Assembly (NCBI GenBank): GCA_900543555.1
Contig: UQRL01000005.1
Span: 4,380-68,379, forward strand
DNA length: 64,000 nucleotides
From: an uncultured Oscillospiraceae bacterium
GTDB lineage: Bacteria > Bacillota > Clostridia > Oscillospirales > Acutalibacteraceae
Direction: 5' to 3'
Positions within the stretch are counted from its first letter, which is position 1, and each line of letters starts with the position of its first letter. Made by a program: the position numbers and the translations under genes. Shown piece after piece: positions 9,080-17,200 of this stretch. Under the pieces are notes generated by a model. That model saw only the letters and a list, made by a program, of their open reading frames with translations. It searched no databases and was not told the origin of the DNA.

Positions 9080-9102
9080 GACTTTTTGATTCCAGCGAGG
9101 CC

Positions 9103-10077
9103 TTACCCCTCTTGGGAAAGGAAATCCCCGCCTCGATCCCGGCGGTAGTCCCTGGGGGTAACCCCGTAGCGCGAGCGGAACACCCGGTAGAAATAGCTGG
9201 TATTTTCATAGCCAACCGCCAAGATAATGTCCTGGGTAGTGAGCCGGGTTTCCCGCAAAAGTTGGGCCGCCTTGGAAAGGCGCTTTTCTAAAAGCAGGTC
9301 CTTGAAGGTGCGGCCTGTGGTGCGGTGTACTGCGGCGCTGAGATAGGGCAGGGATACATGAAGTTCCGCCGCCAGATGAGTCAGGTCGGCGGTGCGGTAA
9401 TTCTCCTCAATCTCCCGCAGGGCAGCCAGCACCGCCCCATTGCCCGAGGCTTCCTCCAGGTCCCCGGTATAGTTGAGCAGCTGCAGCAGCAACAAGCCCA
9501 TGGTGGCTTGATTAATGCGCCGCCCATTGGGCTGGGGGTGGACCAGGCTCCACACCAAGTTCTCCACCAGGTTCTGCACGGTGGGGGCCTCTGCCACCCG
9601 GAAATGCAGGCAGCTCATCTCCCCGCCGCTCTGCTTTAAGCCGCTCAGGACGAAACGCCCCAACACGTTGTCCGTGCCGATCAGGTTGAGGGCGTAGTCA
9701 AAAAACTGGGGAAGCACGATAAAATTTACACCCACATCCTCCTCCCCGGCCCGCTCCACACTGTGGGAGGCCTGCTGGTTTAAAAACAGCAGCTCCCCCT
9801 TTCGGAGCGTAAGAGGAGGCCGCCCCTCGACATGGTGGACGGTTTGCCCCGAGCACATATACATGATCTCCACATAATTATGGGTGTGCAGAGGAAACGC
9901 CGCGAACCGGGTGTGGGGCCGCACGGTAATCAGTTTCCCCTTGGCCAACAGCTTGTCGCTGTCAATTAAAAAGGCGCTTCCCGTGGTGTAAAGGCTCCGG
10001 TCCACCTGGCCCCCGGCAAGCAGCTGTTCCTCTTCCTCTGTAATCCGGCGAAGTTCCTGCATCAGGTCTTCCCGCAT
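9103..10077 (-). CDS. AraC-family regulator of the rhamnose operon
   Basis: A 324-residue transcription factor. Its N-terminal cupin-type sugar-binding half (residues ~40-140, with HTHNYVEIMYMCSG and LFLNQQASHSVERAG) precedes a C-terminal double helix-turn-helix (~225-320: LTHLAAELHVSLPYLSAAV and later QDIILAVGYENTSYFYRVF, ending RYGVTPRDYRR). It lies directly upstream of and co-oriented with rhaB, so it is the probable rhamnose-responsive activator (inference from position). RBS AAGGGA lies upstream of the ATG. Confidence 0.9.
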   Translation of the reverse strand: MREDLMQELRRITEEEEQLLAGGQVDRSLYTTGSAFLIDSDKLLAKGKLITVRPHTRFAAFPLHTHNYVEIMYMCSGQTVHHVEGRPPLTLRKGELLFLNQQASHSVERAGEEDVGVNFIVLPQFFDYALNLIGTDNVLGRFVLSGLKQSGGEMSCLHFRVAEAPTVQNLVENLVWSLVHPQPNGRRINQATMGLLLLQLLNYTGDLEEASGNGAVLAALREIEENYRTADLTHLAAELHVSLPYLSAAVHRTTGRTFKDLLLEKRLSKAAQLLRETRLTTQDIILAVGYENTSYFYRVFRSRYGVTPRDYRRDRGGDFLSQEG

Positions 10078-10126
10078 TTTATCCCTTCTTCCCTTGCACT
10101 TTCAAATTCTATCGCTCAAACAGCCA

Positions 10127-10831
10127 TTAGGCCGCCGCCAGCAGGGAGGCGGCCTCTGTTTCTGTGAGGTATTCGTATTCCACCATCAGGCTGACCACCT
10201 GCCGCTGGCGCTGCTGGCTCAGGTCGGGGTTGACGGTGGGGTCGTAGACCGAGGGGGCATTGGGCACGCCTGCCAGCAGGGTGCACTGGTCATCGGTCAT
10301 CTGGCTGGGGGACACCCCAAAATAGGTCTGGCTGGCGGAGGCCACGTCATAACATCCGCTGCCAAAGTAGATGGAGTTGACATACAGCTCAAAGATCTCC
10401 TCTTTGGTGTAGTTTGCCTCCAGGTGGAACGCCATGAACATCTCCGCCACCTTGCGGGTCAGCTGTTTTTCCTGGGTGAAGTACAGGTTTTTCGCCAGCT
10501 GCTGGGTGATGGTGCTGCCCCCCTCTACAAAGGACATGGCCTTTAGGTCATTCCAAAGGGCCCGGCCAATGGCGATAACGTCGATGCCGCTGTGCTGGTA
10601 GAACCGGTGATCCTCCGCAGCGATAACCGCCTGCACATAGGTATCTGGCAGCTCCTCAAAAGTGGTGTAGCTTTCCTGAGCCCGCACCTGCCGCACCTTT
10701 TGATCCAGGGGCATCTCCTCCAATGCCTGGGTGTACATCTGCCACCCTAAAAAGGCCAGGGCCAGCACGGCGCACAGGCACAGGGCCAGCACCAGCAGCA
10801 CCACGTTCCGAACGATCCGCAAGAGTTTCAT
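10127..10831 (-). CDS. Stand-alone GT51 peptidoglycan glycosyltransferase
   Basis: A 234-residue membrane-anchored transglycosylase polymerising lipid II into glycan strands. An N-terminal membrane helix (residues ~9-30) is followed by the GT51 domain with VIAAEDHRFYQHSGID (catalytic Glu), GGSTITQQLAKNLY and YLNxIYFG-like YVNSIYFGSGCYDVASAS. The transpeptidase domain of class A PBPs is absent, making it monofunctional (MtgA-like). Start 10831 is preferred because AAAGGAAC precedes it; the frame extends to 10900 without a ribosome site. Single gene. Confidence 0.92.
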   Translation of the reverse strand: MKLLRIVRNVVLLVLALCLCAVLALAFLGWQMYTQALEEMPLDQKVRQVRAQESYTTFEELPDTYVQAVIAAEDHRFYQHSGIDVIAIGRALWNDLKAMSFVEGGSTITQQLAKNLYFTQEKQLTRKVAEMFMAFHLEANYTKEEIFELYVNSIYFGSGCYDVASASQTYFGVSPSQMTDDQCTLLAGVPNAPSVYDPTVNPDLSQQRQRQVVSLMVEYEYLTETEAASLLAAA

Positions 10832-10966
10832 GGCTGTTCCTTTCTTCAAGGGGTCTCCCCCGCTCTTTACCGGAGGCGTCCCCCGGCTTTCCTTTTCCAT
10901 GGCACTATCTTACCAGCCATTTCTTGCAAATTTCTGACGACAATCTTTATTCTCGATTAATACTTC

Positions 10967-11749
10967 TTACAGCTTTCCCACCTTTTTCCGGGCGGTGGGA
11001 GCCTCCTTCCGGGTGAACACATACGTTTCTTCGCTGGATAAGCTGGGGGCAAAGCGGTAACCCAGCCTGTCGAAAGCCCGCAGCTCCTCCGGGACCTTTG
11101 CGGCGTTCTCCGCGGCAAACCGGACCATCTCTCCCCGGGCCATCTTCACATAAACCCCTTTTTCCAGGAACACCCCTGGCTCCGGCTCCTCCGCAAAGAC
11201 ACAGGTGATGAAACGGGCCTTTCCCTTTACCCAGGGGCGCACCGCTCTGGCATATTCCTCCGATGCCAGGTTCACCAGCACGCTGTCCTCCTGCAATAGG
11301 ATATTTCCCAGGGAATCTCCCCAGAATTCATAGAGGTTGCGGCAGAAGTCCGCCTTCAGCTTGGCCTGCATCTCCAGGCGGTAGGGGCTGACCCCGTCAA
11401 AGGGCCGCAGCACCCCATAGAATCCTGAGAGGATGCGCAGATGCTCTTTCACATAGTCCAGCTGTTCCTGGGTGAACAGCCCCGCAGCCATGTATTTGTA
11501 TTGGATACCGTCATAGGCAAAAAGGGCGGGGGTCTCTCCCCGGTCCAATTCCATGGCCCGAAAATTGCGGTAAGCCTCTTGGGCCAAGGCGTCGTTACAG
11601 GCCAGCAGCCGCTTCAGCTCCGGCAGGGGCAGGCTTCGCAAATGCTCCAAAAGCAGGGCGGAGCGATCCAGCAGGGCCGGGCACGTCTCTGGCGGGAGGA
11701 AGTCCCGCTCCACTCGCATCTTCTTGGCTGGGGAGATGAGCAGCTTCAC
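10967..11749 (-). CDS. yaaA: Peroxide stress protein YaaA
   Basis: A 260-residue member of the YaaA/DUF328 family, which in E. coli lowers free intracellular iron during peroxide stress and binds DNA. Diagnostic features are MKLLISPAKKMR at the N-terminus, LFAYDGIQYKYMAAG, ILSGFYGVLRPFDGVSPYRLEM and the C-terminal GYRFAPSLSSEETYVFTR. Its start overlaps the stop of the upstream DUF3783 gene by 4 bp (ATGA), so the two are translationally coupled. Confidence 0.95.
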   Translation of the reverse strand: MKLLISPAKKMRVERDFLPPETCPALLDRSALLLEHLRSLPLPELKRLLACNDALAQEAYRNFRAMELDRGETPALFAYDGIQYKYMAAGLFTQEQLDYVKEHLRILSGFYGVLRPFDGVSPYRLEMQAKLKADFCRNLYEFWGDSLGNILLQEDSVLVNLASEEYARAVRPWVKGKARFITCVFAEEPEPGVFLEKGVYVKMARGEMVRFAAENAAKVPEELRAFDRLGYRFAPSLSSEETYVFTRKEAPTARKKVGKL

Positions 11750-12174
11750 AGGCTTCTCCCTTCGTGGAGGTTCTCCCCCCGGAGCATGGCCTCGTGTTCC
11801 CTTTTCAGCTCATCCCGCAGCTGATAGGCGTTCCAGCCTCCGTTAGAGGCGGTGAGCACTGCTTTCAGCTCCACGGGAGGGATCTTCTTCCGGCGAAAAT
11901 CCTGGAGCAGCTGGTTCATCTGATGGGAGGAAAGGCCGGCCATCACCAGCAGCTCATCAGGAAAGGCCTTCCCTGCCTCAGCCGTTTCAGCACGAGGCGC
12001 TAGGCCCAACACCCCGTTGAGAGGCTGGCCAAAGTCCTCTGGAAGAACAGAACGGGCGCGCAGCTTCAATGTCAAACACAGGGCCTTGATTTTCCGCCCC
12101 TTGTCATTTTCCAAATTATAGAGCAATACTGTTGGCACCACAGGCGCCGCCTCCTTTTTCCAAAAATAAAGCAT
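11746..12174 (-). CDS. DUF3783 family protein
   Basis: A 142-residue soluble protein. It has the DUF3783 pattern: a short VLLYNLENDKGRKIKALCLTL-like N-terminal strand/helix, then LLVMAGLSSHQMNQLLQDFR, and a C-terminal AVLTASNGGWNAYQLRDELKREHE. The function is unknown. It is the first gene of a two-gene unit with yaaA, so a link with oxidative or iron stress is possible but unproven. Confidence 0.85.
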   Translation of the reverse strand: MLYFWKKEAAPVVPTVLLYNLENDKGRKIKALCLTLKLRARSVLPEDFGQPLNGVLGLAPRAETAEAGKAFPDELLVMAGLSSHQMNQLLQDFRRKKIPPVELKAVLTASNGGWNAYQLRDELKREHEAMLRGENLHEGRSL

Positions 12175-12241
12175 TTTCAGCCCTCATACTAGCACTTTGC
12201 GCCCCGCTTGGCAAGGGCGGAGGGAAAATTAAAAATCATTC

Positions 12242-12270
12242 TTGACTTTTTCTCCCCCATCCTGTACAGT
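12242..12270 (+). promoter_or_regulatory. Sigma-A promoter of the ccdA-thioredoxin gene
   Basis: TTGACT (12242-12247) and TACAGT (12265-12270) with a 17-bp spacer, 40 bp before the ATG of the next gene. Confidence 0.7.
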
Positions 12271-12310
12271 TACCATACAAGACTACTTTGAAATTGGGAG
12301 AGAGCAAGCC

Positions 12311-13612
12311 ATGGGTTTTTCCGTTGAGACAAGCGTTCCCGTTCTGACCGTTTTCCTGCAAGGGCTTTTGAGTTTTTTCTCCCCTTGCGTGCTGCCCCTG
12401 CTGCCCATGTACATCAGCTATTTGTCCGGTGGCGGCCGCACCGTGGACGAAGAGGGCACGGTGCATTACAAGCGGAGCAAGGTGCTTTGCAACACCCTGT
12501 TTTTTGTACTGGGCATCAGTTTTGCGTTTTTCCTGCTGGGGTTCGGCTTTACGGCGGCGGGACAGTTTTTCCGGGAGAACCGGATGATCCTGGGCCGGGT
12601 GGGGGGCATTATTGTCATCCTGTTCGGGCTGTACCAGCTGGGGCTGTTCGGCTCCTCTAAGCTGCTAAACCGGGAAGCCCGGCTTCCCTTCCGTTTGGAC
12701 AAGGTGGCGATGAACCCTCTGGTGGCCCTGATTCTGGGCTTCACCTTCAGCTTTGCCTGGACCCCCTGCGTGGGGCCCACCTTGGCCAGTGTGCTGCTGA
12801 TGGCTACTTCTGCCCAAGCGGCACAGGGCTTTGTGCTTATCGGGGTATACACCTTGGGGTTTGTGCTGCCGTTTTTGGCGGTGGGACTGTTCACCAGCAC
12901 TCTGCTGGAACTGTTCCGCAAACACAAGAACGTGGTAAAGTACACGGTGAAAATTGGTGGGGTGCTCATGGTGTTTATGGGCGTGATGATGTTCACCGGG
13001 TGGATGAACCATCTCACCAACTACCTCTCCAGCTTTGGGGCGTCGGAGAGCTCCACGGTTTCTTCAGCGGTGGAAGAGGAAACTGGGGAGGCCAGCAGCC
13101 TTCCGGCGGAAAGCAGCCCAGCGGAGAGCTCTTCCCAGGCTGCCTCGGAGGCAGAGGCGGACCCGGAAGCTGTGCCCGCCCCGGACTTCACCCTAAAGGA
13201 CCAGCTTGGCAACAGCCACACCCTTTCCGATTACCAAGGGAAGGTGGTCTTCCTGAATTTCTGGGGTACCTGGTGCCCTCCCTGCCGGGCGGAGATGCCC
13301 GATATCCAGGCGCTGTATGAGGAATATGGCGAGAACCAAGGGGATGTGGTCTTTCTGGGGGTGGCCCATCCCAACCTGGGGCAGGAAGGGACTGCGGAAG
13401 ATGTTGCCGCCTTTATGGAAGAGAACGGCTACACCTACCCCACTTTGATGGACGAGGGTGGGGCGGTCTCCACATACAGCTATTATATCAGCGGGTTCCC
13501 CACCACCTTTATGATCGACACGGATGGAAATGTGTACGGCTATGTGACAGGCCAGCTGACCCTGGACATGATGCGGAGCATCATTCAGCAAACCATAGAC
13601 GGCGGCGCTTAA
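12311..13612 (+). CDS. CcdA-type transporter fused to a TlpA/thioredoxin domain
   Basis: A 433-residue membrane thiol-redox protein. Residues ~1-230 form the six-helix CcdA/DsbD core with the two half-site cysteines in FFSPCVLPLLPMYISY and FAWTPCVGPTLAS. A Ser/Glu/Ala-rich linker (~residues 240-285) leads to an extracytoplasmic thioredoxin-like domain with catalytic GTWCPPCRAEMPD and a late cis-Pro GFPTTF. Known for the family: electrons pass from cytoplasmic thioredoxin through CcdA to an outer thiol domain. Here acceptor and carrier are fused. The start at 12311 has GGGAGAGAG upstream; the open frame to 12242 begins inside the promoter. Confidence 0.92.
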   Translation: MGFSVETSVPVLTVFLQGLLSFFSPCVLPLLPMYISYLSGGGRTVDEEGTVHYKRSKVLCNTLFFVLGISFAFFLLGFGFTAAGQFFRENRMILGRVGGIIVILFGLYQLGLFGSSKLLNREARLPFRLDKVAMNPLVALILGFTFSFAWTPCVGPTLASVLLMATSAQAAQGFVLIGVYTLGFVLPFLAVGLFTSTLLELFRKHKNVVKYTVKIGGVLMVFMGVMMFTGWMNHLTNYLSSFGASESSTVSSAVEEETGEASSLPAESSPAESSSQAASEAEADPEAVPAPDFTLKDQLGNSHTLSDYQGKVVFLNFWGTWCPPCRAEMPDIQALYEEYGENQGDVVFLGVAHPNLGQEGTAEDVAAFMEENGYTYPTLMDEGGAVSTYSYYISGFPTTFMIDTDGNVYGYVTGQLTLDMMRSIIQQTIDGGA

Positions 13613-13626
13613 GGGGGGCTTGCCCC

Positions 13627-13655
13627 TTGCATTCCATCGGGAAACCCGGTATAAT
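13627..13655 (+). promoter_or_regulatory. Promoter of the DtxR-family gene
   Basis: TTGCAT (13627-13632), 17-bp spacer, perfect TATAAT (13650-13655), 30 bp before the TTG start codon. Confidence 0.85.
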
Positions 13656-13684
13656 AGAGCCAATACCAAGCAGGAGGGATAAAG

Positions 13685-14068
13685 TTGCCAAAGATCCAAG
13701 AATCTGCCGAAAACTATCTGGAGACAATCCTGGTGCTGAAGGAGCGCAACGGTACGGTGCGCTCGGTGGACATTGCGGCGGAAATGGGATTTTCCAAACC
13801 CAGCGTCAGCGTGGCCATGAGGAACCTGCGGGAACAGGACTGCATCACCATGGGCGAGGACGGCTTGATCTCCCTCACGGAAAAAGGCCGGAAAATCGCC
13901 GAAAGCGTGTATGAGCGCCACACGCTGTTCACCCAATGGCTGGTCTCTCTGGGAGTGAACCCGGCCATTGCCGCGCAGGATGCCTGCCGCATTGAGCACG
14001 TTTTGAGCAGGGAAACATTTGAAGCCATCAAACGCCATGTGGCTGCCGGCCAGCAGCAGCCACAGTGA
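13685..14068 (+). CDS. DtxR/MntR-family metal-dependent regulator
   Basis: A 127-residue winged-helix repressor with the N-terminal HTH (residues ~5-65; ESAENYLETILVL, then FSKPSVSVAMRNLREQ) and a dimerisation/metal-binding segment (GRKIAESVYERHTLFTQWLVSLGV, then DACRIEHVLSRETFEAIKRH). The E-R-H pattern matches the metal ligands of MntR/IdeR. No SH3-like third domain, so MntR-like in size. The start is TTG, seven bases after AGGAGGG. It would repress metal-uptake genes when Mn2+ or Fe2+ is plentiful; no target is evident next to it. Confidence 0.88.
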   Translation: MPKIQESAENYLETILVLKERNGTVRSVDIAAEMGFSKPSVSVAMRNLREQDCITMGEDGLISLTEKGRKIAESVYERHTLFTQWLVSLGVNPAIAAQDACRIEHVLSRETFEAIKRHVAAGQQQPQ

Positions 14069-14083
14069 TCCTACAGAGACCAC

Positions 14084-14117
14084 GCCCGCCTGGATTTCCC
14101 GGCGGGCTTTTCTTTTT
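14084..14117 (+). terminator. Terminator after the DtxR-family gene
   Basis: A 7-bp GCCCGCC/GGCGGGC stem with a 10-nt loop followed by TTTTCTTTTT. Confidence 0.85.
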
Positions 14118-14129
14118 GCCAAAGGAAAA

Positions 14130-14175
14130 CCCGTCCCCCTCTCCCGCGACTGGAGAAGGGAACGGGCGTTTTTTT
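14130..14175. terminator. Second, bidirectional terminator-like hairpin
   Basis: Arms 14130-14144 and 14152-14166 pair over about 15 bp with mismatches. T7 follows on the plus strand (14169-14175), and TTTTCCTTT on the minus strand, so it may serve both the DtxR gene and convergent trkH. Confidence 0.65.
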
Positions 14176-14223
14176 ACATATAGCAAGGGGCGCGCAGCGC
14201 CTTGCCGCCACAGGGCCATTGGA

Positions 14224-15612
14224 TCATCCAATAATCATCCGGCCCTCGGGATAGATGGAAGCGCCCTTTTCCTTGTGGCGCATAAGAATGGAGAGCCCAA
14301 AGGACAGGGGGCCCACACGGCCGACGAACATGGTAAAGATCAAAATAAGCTTGGAGATGGGGTCCAGGTTGGGTGTGACGCTGGCAGAAAGCCCCACGGT
14401 TCCAAAGGCAGAGGTGGCCTCATACAAGCAGTCTATGTAGAGGATATCCGGGTTCAAAGAGCTGATGACACCCGCGTCAATAAAGACAAGCAGGATGGAC
14501 ACAAAGGTCAGCGTAAAGGCTTTATACACCGTTGGGGTAGAGAACCGGTGGCGCAGGATCACAGCCTCGCTTTTCCCGCGGATGGTGCACACGATAGTTG
14601 CAGCCAGCACGGTGAAGGTTGTGGTTTTGATGCCGCCGCCCGTGGAACCCGGACAGGCGCCGATGAACATGAGCAACACAGAAAGAACTTTTGTGAACTC
14701 AAACTGTGAAGCGATATCCACAGAGGCAAATCCCGCCGTGCGGGTGTTGGTGGACTGGAAGAAGGCGCAATTGAGCTTTTCCAGCACATTCAGGCCCTGC
14801 ATGGTGTTGCTGAATTCCAGAAGGAAAAAGCCCAGGGTGCCAAAAACCAGCAAGCCTATGGTCACCCGGAGGCAGATCTGGGAGTGAAAATTCAAACGGA
14901 TGGTGTCCTTATGATGGAACCGGGGCTGAATTTTGCACAGGTAGATGTCCTGCACCACGATAAAGCCCAAGCCGCCAATGATAATCAGGAAGGAAATGGT
15001 GAGGGAGACCAGAGGATCTCCGGCAAAAGCAGTCATGCTGCTGTTCCCCTCCACAAAACCCAGGACGTCGAAGCCCGCGTTGCAATAAGCGGAAATAGCG
15101 CAGAAGATAGAGGGCCAGATGCCATTCACGCCAAACATGGGCACAAAGCGGAGCGCCAGCAAGCAGGCGCCGATCGCCTCACAGGCAAAGGTAAAAATGA
15201 TGGTCAAGCGCAGCAGCCCCGCAATATCCAGGCCGCTGCCTCCAGAGCTTTCGCTTGCCAGCTTCATCTCTCGGATGCCCAGCTTGCGCCGCACCAGCAG
15301 CGAAAAGCCGATTGTCAGGGTAGAGAGGCCCAAGCCCCCCAGCTGGATGCAGCCCAGGATTACCCCTTGGCCGAAGGGCGTCCACAGGGTGTAGGTATCT
15401 CCCACCACCAAGCCTGTCACACAGGTGGCCGACGTGGTAGTAAAAAGGGCGTCGATGAAGGAAGCTCCCCCTACCTTAGAGGAGATGGGCAGCATCAGCA
15501 GCAAGGTCCCCACCAAAATGATCAGGGCAAAGCTGACGACAATCACCCTTACCGGAGGCGTAGTCTTGATCTTGTCACTAAGTTGTTGGCGGATGTCACT
15601 AAAACCGGGCAT
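14224..15612 (-). CDS. trkH: TrkH/KtrB-family potassium channel subunit
   Basis: A 462-residue integral membrane protein with four M1-P-M2 repeats. The four selectivity-filter regions are visible: TTTSATCVTGL, SAYCNAGFDV, STNTRTAGFASV and EATSAFGTVGLS. The length and short N-terminus fit the KtrB subgroup. It needs a cytoplasmic RCK partner (TrkA/KtrA) to be gated; none is encoded in this window. Downstream hairpins lie at 14130-14175. The ATG lies 44 bp downstream of the queT stop on the same strand, so it may be co-transcribed with queT. Confidence 0.92.
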   Translation of the reverse strand: MPGFSDIRQQLSDKIKTTPPVRVIVVSFALIILVGTLLLMLPISSKVGGASFIDALFTTTSATCVTGLVVGDTYTLWTPFGQGVILGCIQLGGLGLSTLTIGFSLLVRRKLGIREMKLASESSGGSGLDIAGLLRLTIIFTFACEAIGACLLALRFVPMFGVNGIWPSIFCAISAYCNAGFDVLGFVEGNSSMTAFAGDPLVSLTISFLIIIGGLGFIVVQDIYLCKIQPRFHHKDTIRLNFHSQICLRVTIGLLVFGTLGFFLLEFSNTMQGLNVLEKLNCAFFQSTNTRTAGFASVDIASQFEFTKVLSVLLMFIGACPGSTGGGIKTTTFTVLAATIVCTIRGKSEAVILRHRFSTPTVYKAFTLTFVSILLVFIDAGVISSLNPDILYIDCLYEATSAFGTVGLSASVTPNLDPISKLILIFTMFVGRVGPLSFGLSILMRHKEKGASIYPEGRMIIG

Positions 15613-15656
15613 AGCAAAATCACCCTTACTCCTTTTTCTATGATCTTTTCTATGAC

Positions 15657-16193
15657 TTAGGCAGCAAGCCTATTCATCACCTTAGTTCGCTGCAAGGCCA
15701 AAATCAGGGGCAGGCCCAGCACATAGCAGACCACCAGCTCCCCTATGCCCACAGAAAGGGCAGAGGCGCCGAAAGCCGCCCAGGTAAAGCTGCCAAGGGA
15801 AAAGGTTCCCGCACTGGAAAGGCAGGCAATCTCAAAACCCACCAGCACCACATTGGCGATAACCGGCGGAAGGGGCGCCAGCACAGGCACGCCTTTCACC
15901 TTCACATCCCGCACCAGCCAGGTGCCAATGCCCGCCAGCAGGGTGGCCCCCGTACCGAAGACCCAATCCACCACGCCCAAGGGGCTTGCCAGATTGGCAA
16001 TAAAACACCCCAGGGCCAGGCCTGGGACAGCGGCTGGGGTAAACACTGGCAGAACCGTCAATGCCTCGGAAAAGCGGAACTGCACCGCCCCATAGGCCAG
16101 GTTCATTGCCGCTGCCACATAAGTCAGGACAGCGTAAAGCCCCGCAATCACAGCGCCCAGCGCCAGAAAGCGGACCCTTTTGGAAGTACTCAT
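15657..16193 (-). CDS. queT: QueT-family queuosine-precursor transporter
   Basis: A 178-residue membrane protein, the substrate-binding S component of an ECF transporter for queuosine precursors (preQ1/preQ0 or queuine). QueT (DUF988) features are MNLAYGAVQFRFSEALTVLP near residue 30, then GLALGCFIANLASPLG and VDWVFGTGATLLAG. Start 16193 is set by AGGAGG eight bases upstream; the frame to 16259 would run through the riboswitch. No queuosine synthesis genes are nearby, so the cell probably salvages. Regulation by a preQ1-I riboswitch directly upstream supports the substrate. Confidence 0.92.
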   Translation of the reverse strand: MSTSKRVRFLALGAVIAGLYAVLTYVAAAMNLAYGAVQFRFSEALTVLPVFTPAAVPGLALGCFIANLASPLGVVDWVFGTGATLLAGIGTWLVRDVKVKGVPVLAPLPPVIANVVLVGFEIACLSSAGTFSLGSFTWAAFGASALSVGIGELVVCYVLGLPLILALQRTKVMNRLAA

Positions 16194-16202
16194 ATTCAGT
16201 TT

Positions 16203-16242
16203 CCTCCTAGTATTTTTTAAGGTCAGGATGTCGCGACTGACC
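16203..16242 (-). promoter_or_regulatory. preQ1-I riboswitch of queT
   Basis: On the minus strand a 6-bp P1 stem (GGTCAG at 16242-16237, CTGACC at 16226-16221) closes a 10-nt loop (TCGCGACATC). An A-rich tail (TTAAAAAATA) then runs into CTAGGAGG, the queT ribosome site. This is the order and size of the preQ1-I aptamer (P1, L1 with a C-rich side, A-tail, P2 formed with the 3' end). The aptamer ends in the Shine-Dalgarno sequence, so ligand binding would block translation. Recognised by comparison with the Tte and Bsu aptamers from memory; the P2 pairing was not folded. Confidence 0.85.
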
Positions 16243-16315
16243 GCGGGGTAAGCCCGCATGAGATAGGATACTCTTTTTTATCCAAAAAAGCAAGTAAAAC
16301 TTCTGTCATTTTCAC

Positions 16316-16344
16316 TTGCGATTTAAGTTCAAATGGCTTATAAT
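16316..16344 (+). promoter_or_regulatory. Promoter of tRNA-Leu
   Basis: TTGCGA (16316-16321), 17-bp spacer, TATAAT (16339-16344), 17 bp before the tRNA 5' end. Confidence 0.85.
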
Positions 16345-16361
16345 AAAAAAGCTTTCTCTAT

Positions 16362-16445
16362 GCGGGCATGGCGGAATTGGCAGACGCGCCAGATTTAGGT
16401 TCTGGTGGGTTTCCCGTGCAGGTTCAAGTCCTGTTGCCCGCACCA
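16362..16445 (+). tRNA. tRNA-Leu (anticodon UAG)
   Basis: An 84-nt class II tRNA including an encoded CCA. The acceptor arms GCGGGCA and TGCCCGC pair fully. The anticodon stem CCAGA/TCTGG holds the loop TTTAGGT (anticodon TAG), and the T-arm carries GGTTCAAGTCC. A long variable arm and the GG of the D-loop (AATTGGCAGACG) fit leucine. It has its own promoter and terminator. Confidence 0.97.
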
Positions 16446-16446
16446 G

Positions 16447-16487
16447 GCTGAGCCTGGACGCAATTCGCGTTCCGGGCTCAGCTTTTT
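16447..16487 (+). terminator. Terminator of tRNA-Leu
   Basis: An 8-bp outer stem GCTGAGCC/GGCTCAGC enclosing a second stem (GGACGC/CGTTCC type) followed by TTTTTCTT. Confidence 0.9.
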
Positions 16488-16758
16488 CTTCTGCCTTTTC
16501 GCTCGCGCTTGCGGCGGGCAGTGATCTTGTCACCTCGACCGGCGGCGAGCTGCCGCTCCCAAACCGCGAGCTTCACCTTTGTGGGGTTCGCGATTTTTCT
16601 TGCCCGCGTTTCCCGTTGGCATCTATTTTGCACAACTCTGGTGGAACTCCTCTAAGGGACTCAATTGTCTAACGGCAAAGCCCGCCCTGCTGGAAGAATA
16701 GCAAGGCGGACCTTGCCAAATCAAGCTGTTAGCAGCAGAACCTAGAGCAAAGAGGACA
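16488..16758. other. Non-coding gap after tRNA-Leu with an inverted repeat
   Basis: No supported gene here. It contains a large imperfect inverted repeat, arms 16674-16691 and 16700-16717 (15 of 18 positions pair, the rest G-U compatible), without a T-run. No integrase or att-like repeat of the tRNA 3' end is visible, although the next two genes are lower in GC than the surroundings. Confidence 0.5.
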
Positions 16759-17148
16759 TTAAGTATGCCGCACCATCTTTAGGTTTTCCATCCACACCTT
16801 ATTTTTCAATGCTTTCGCGCAGGTATAGGCCTCCTGCCAGTGCCGACTATAAAAAGCATTTCTCTTCTCATATTCCTTCAAGCGCTCTACAATGCAAAAA
16901 GCCCCCGGCCAGTTCAAGTCCTGTATCCACATGAACAGCTCAAACAAGTAGGGAAATAATTCCAAGTCCTCCTTTTCAGAAATAATAAGGGCGCAGTTAT
17001 CCCACACATTTTTATTATTTCTATCATCACACGGCTGCAAAAACACATTGAAGGCTTTGACCTGCCGGGCAAGCCGCAATCCCTCTGCCTGTTCTTCCTC
17101 GGTTCTATTCCAATCCATCAGGTCCAGAATATAGTCTATGTCCGCCAT
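16759..17148 (-). CDS. DUF5071-like hypothetical protein
   Basis: A 129-residue acidic soluble protein. The central NVWDNCALIISEKEDLELFPYLFELFMWIQDLNWPGA contains the DLNWPGA-type motif and helical repeats of the DUF5071 group, some members of which sit beside toxin genes as immunity-like proteins. No toxin gene is beside it here. It lies 52 bp downstream of the LRR protein gene on the same strand. Composition is lower in GC than neighbours, compatible with acquisition. Function unknown. Confidence 0.65.
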   Translation of the reverse strand: MADIDYILDLMDWNRTEEEQAEGLRLARQVKAFNVFLQPCDDRNNKNVWDNCALIISEKEDLELFPYLFELFMWIQDLNWPGAFCIVERLKEYEKRNAFYSRHWQEAYTCAKALKNKVWMENLKMVRHT

Positions 17149-17200
17149 TATTCATCATCCTTTCCAGTTTAAATCTTTAAATCCCTGAACAGCCCTTTGC

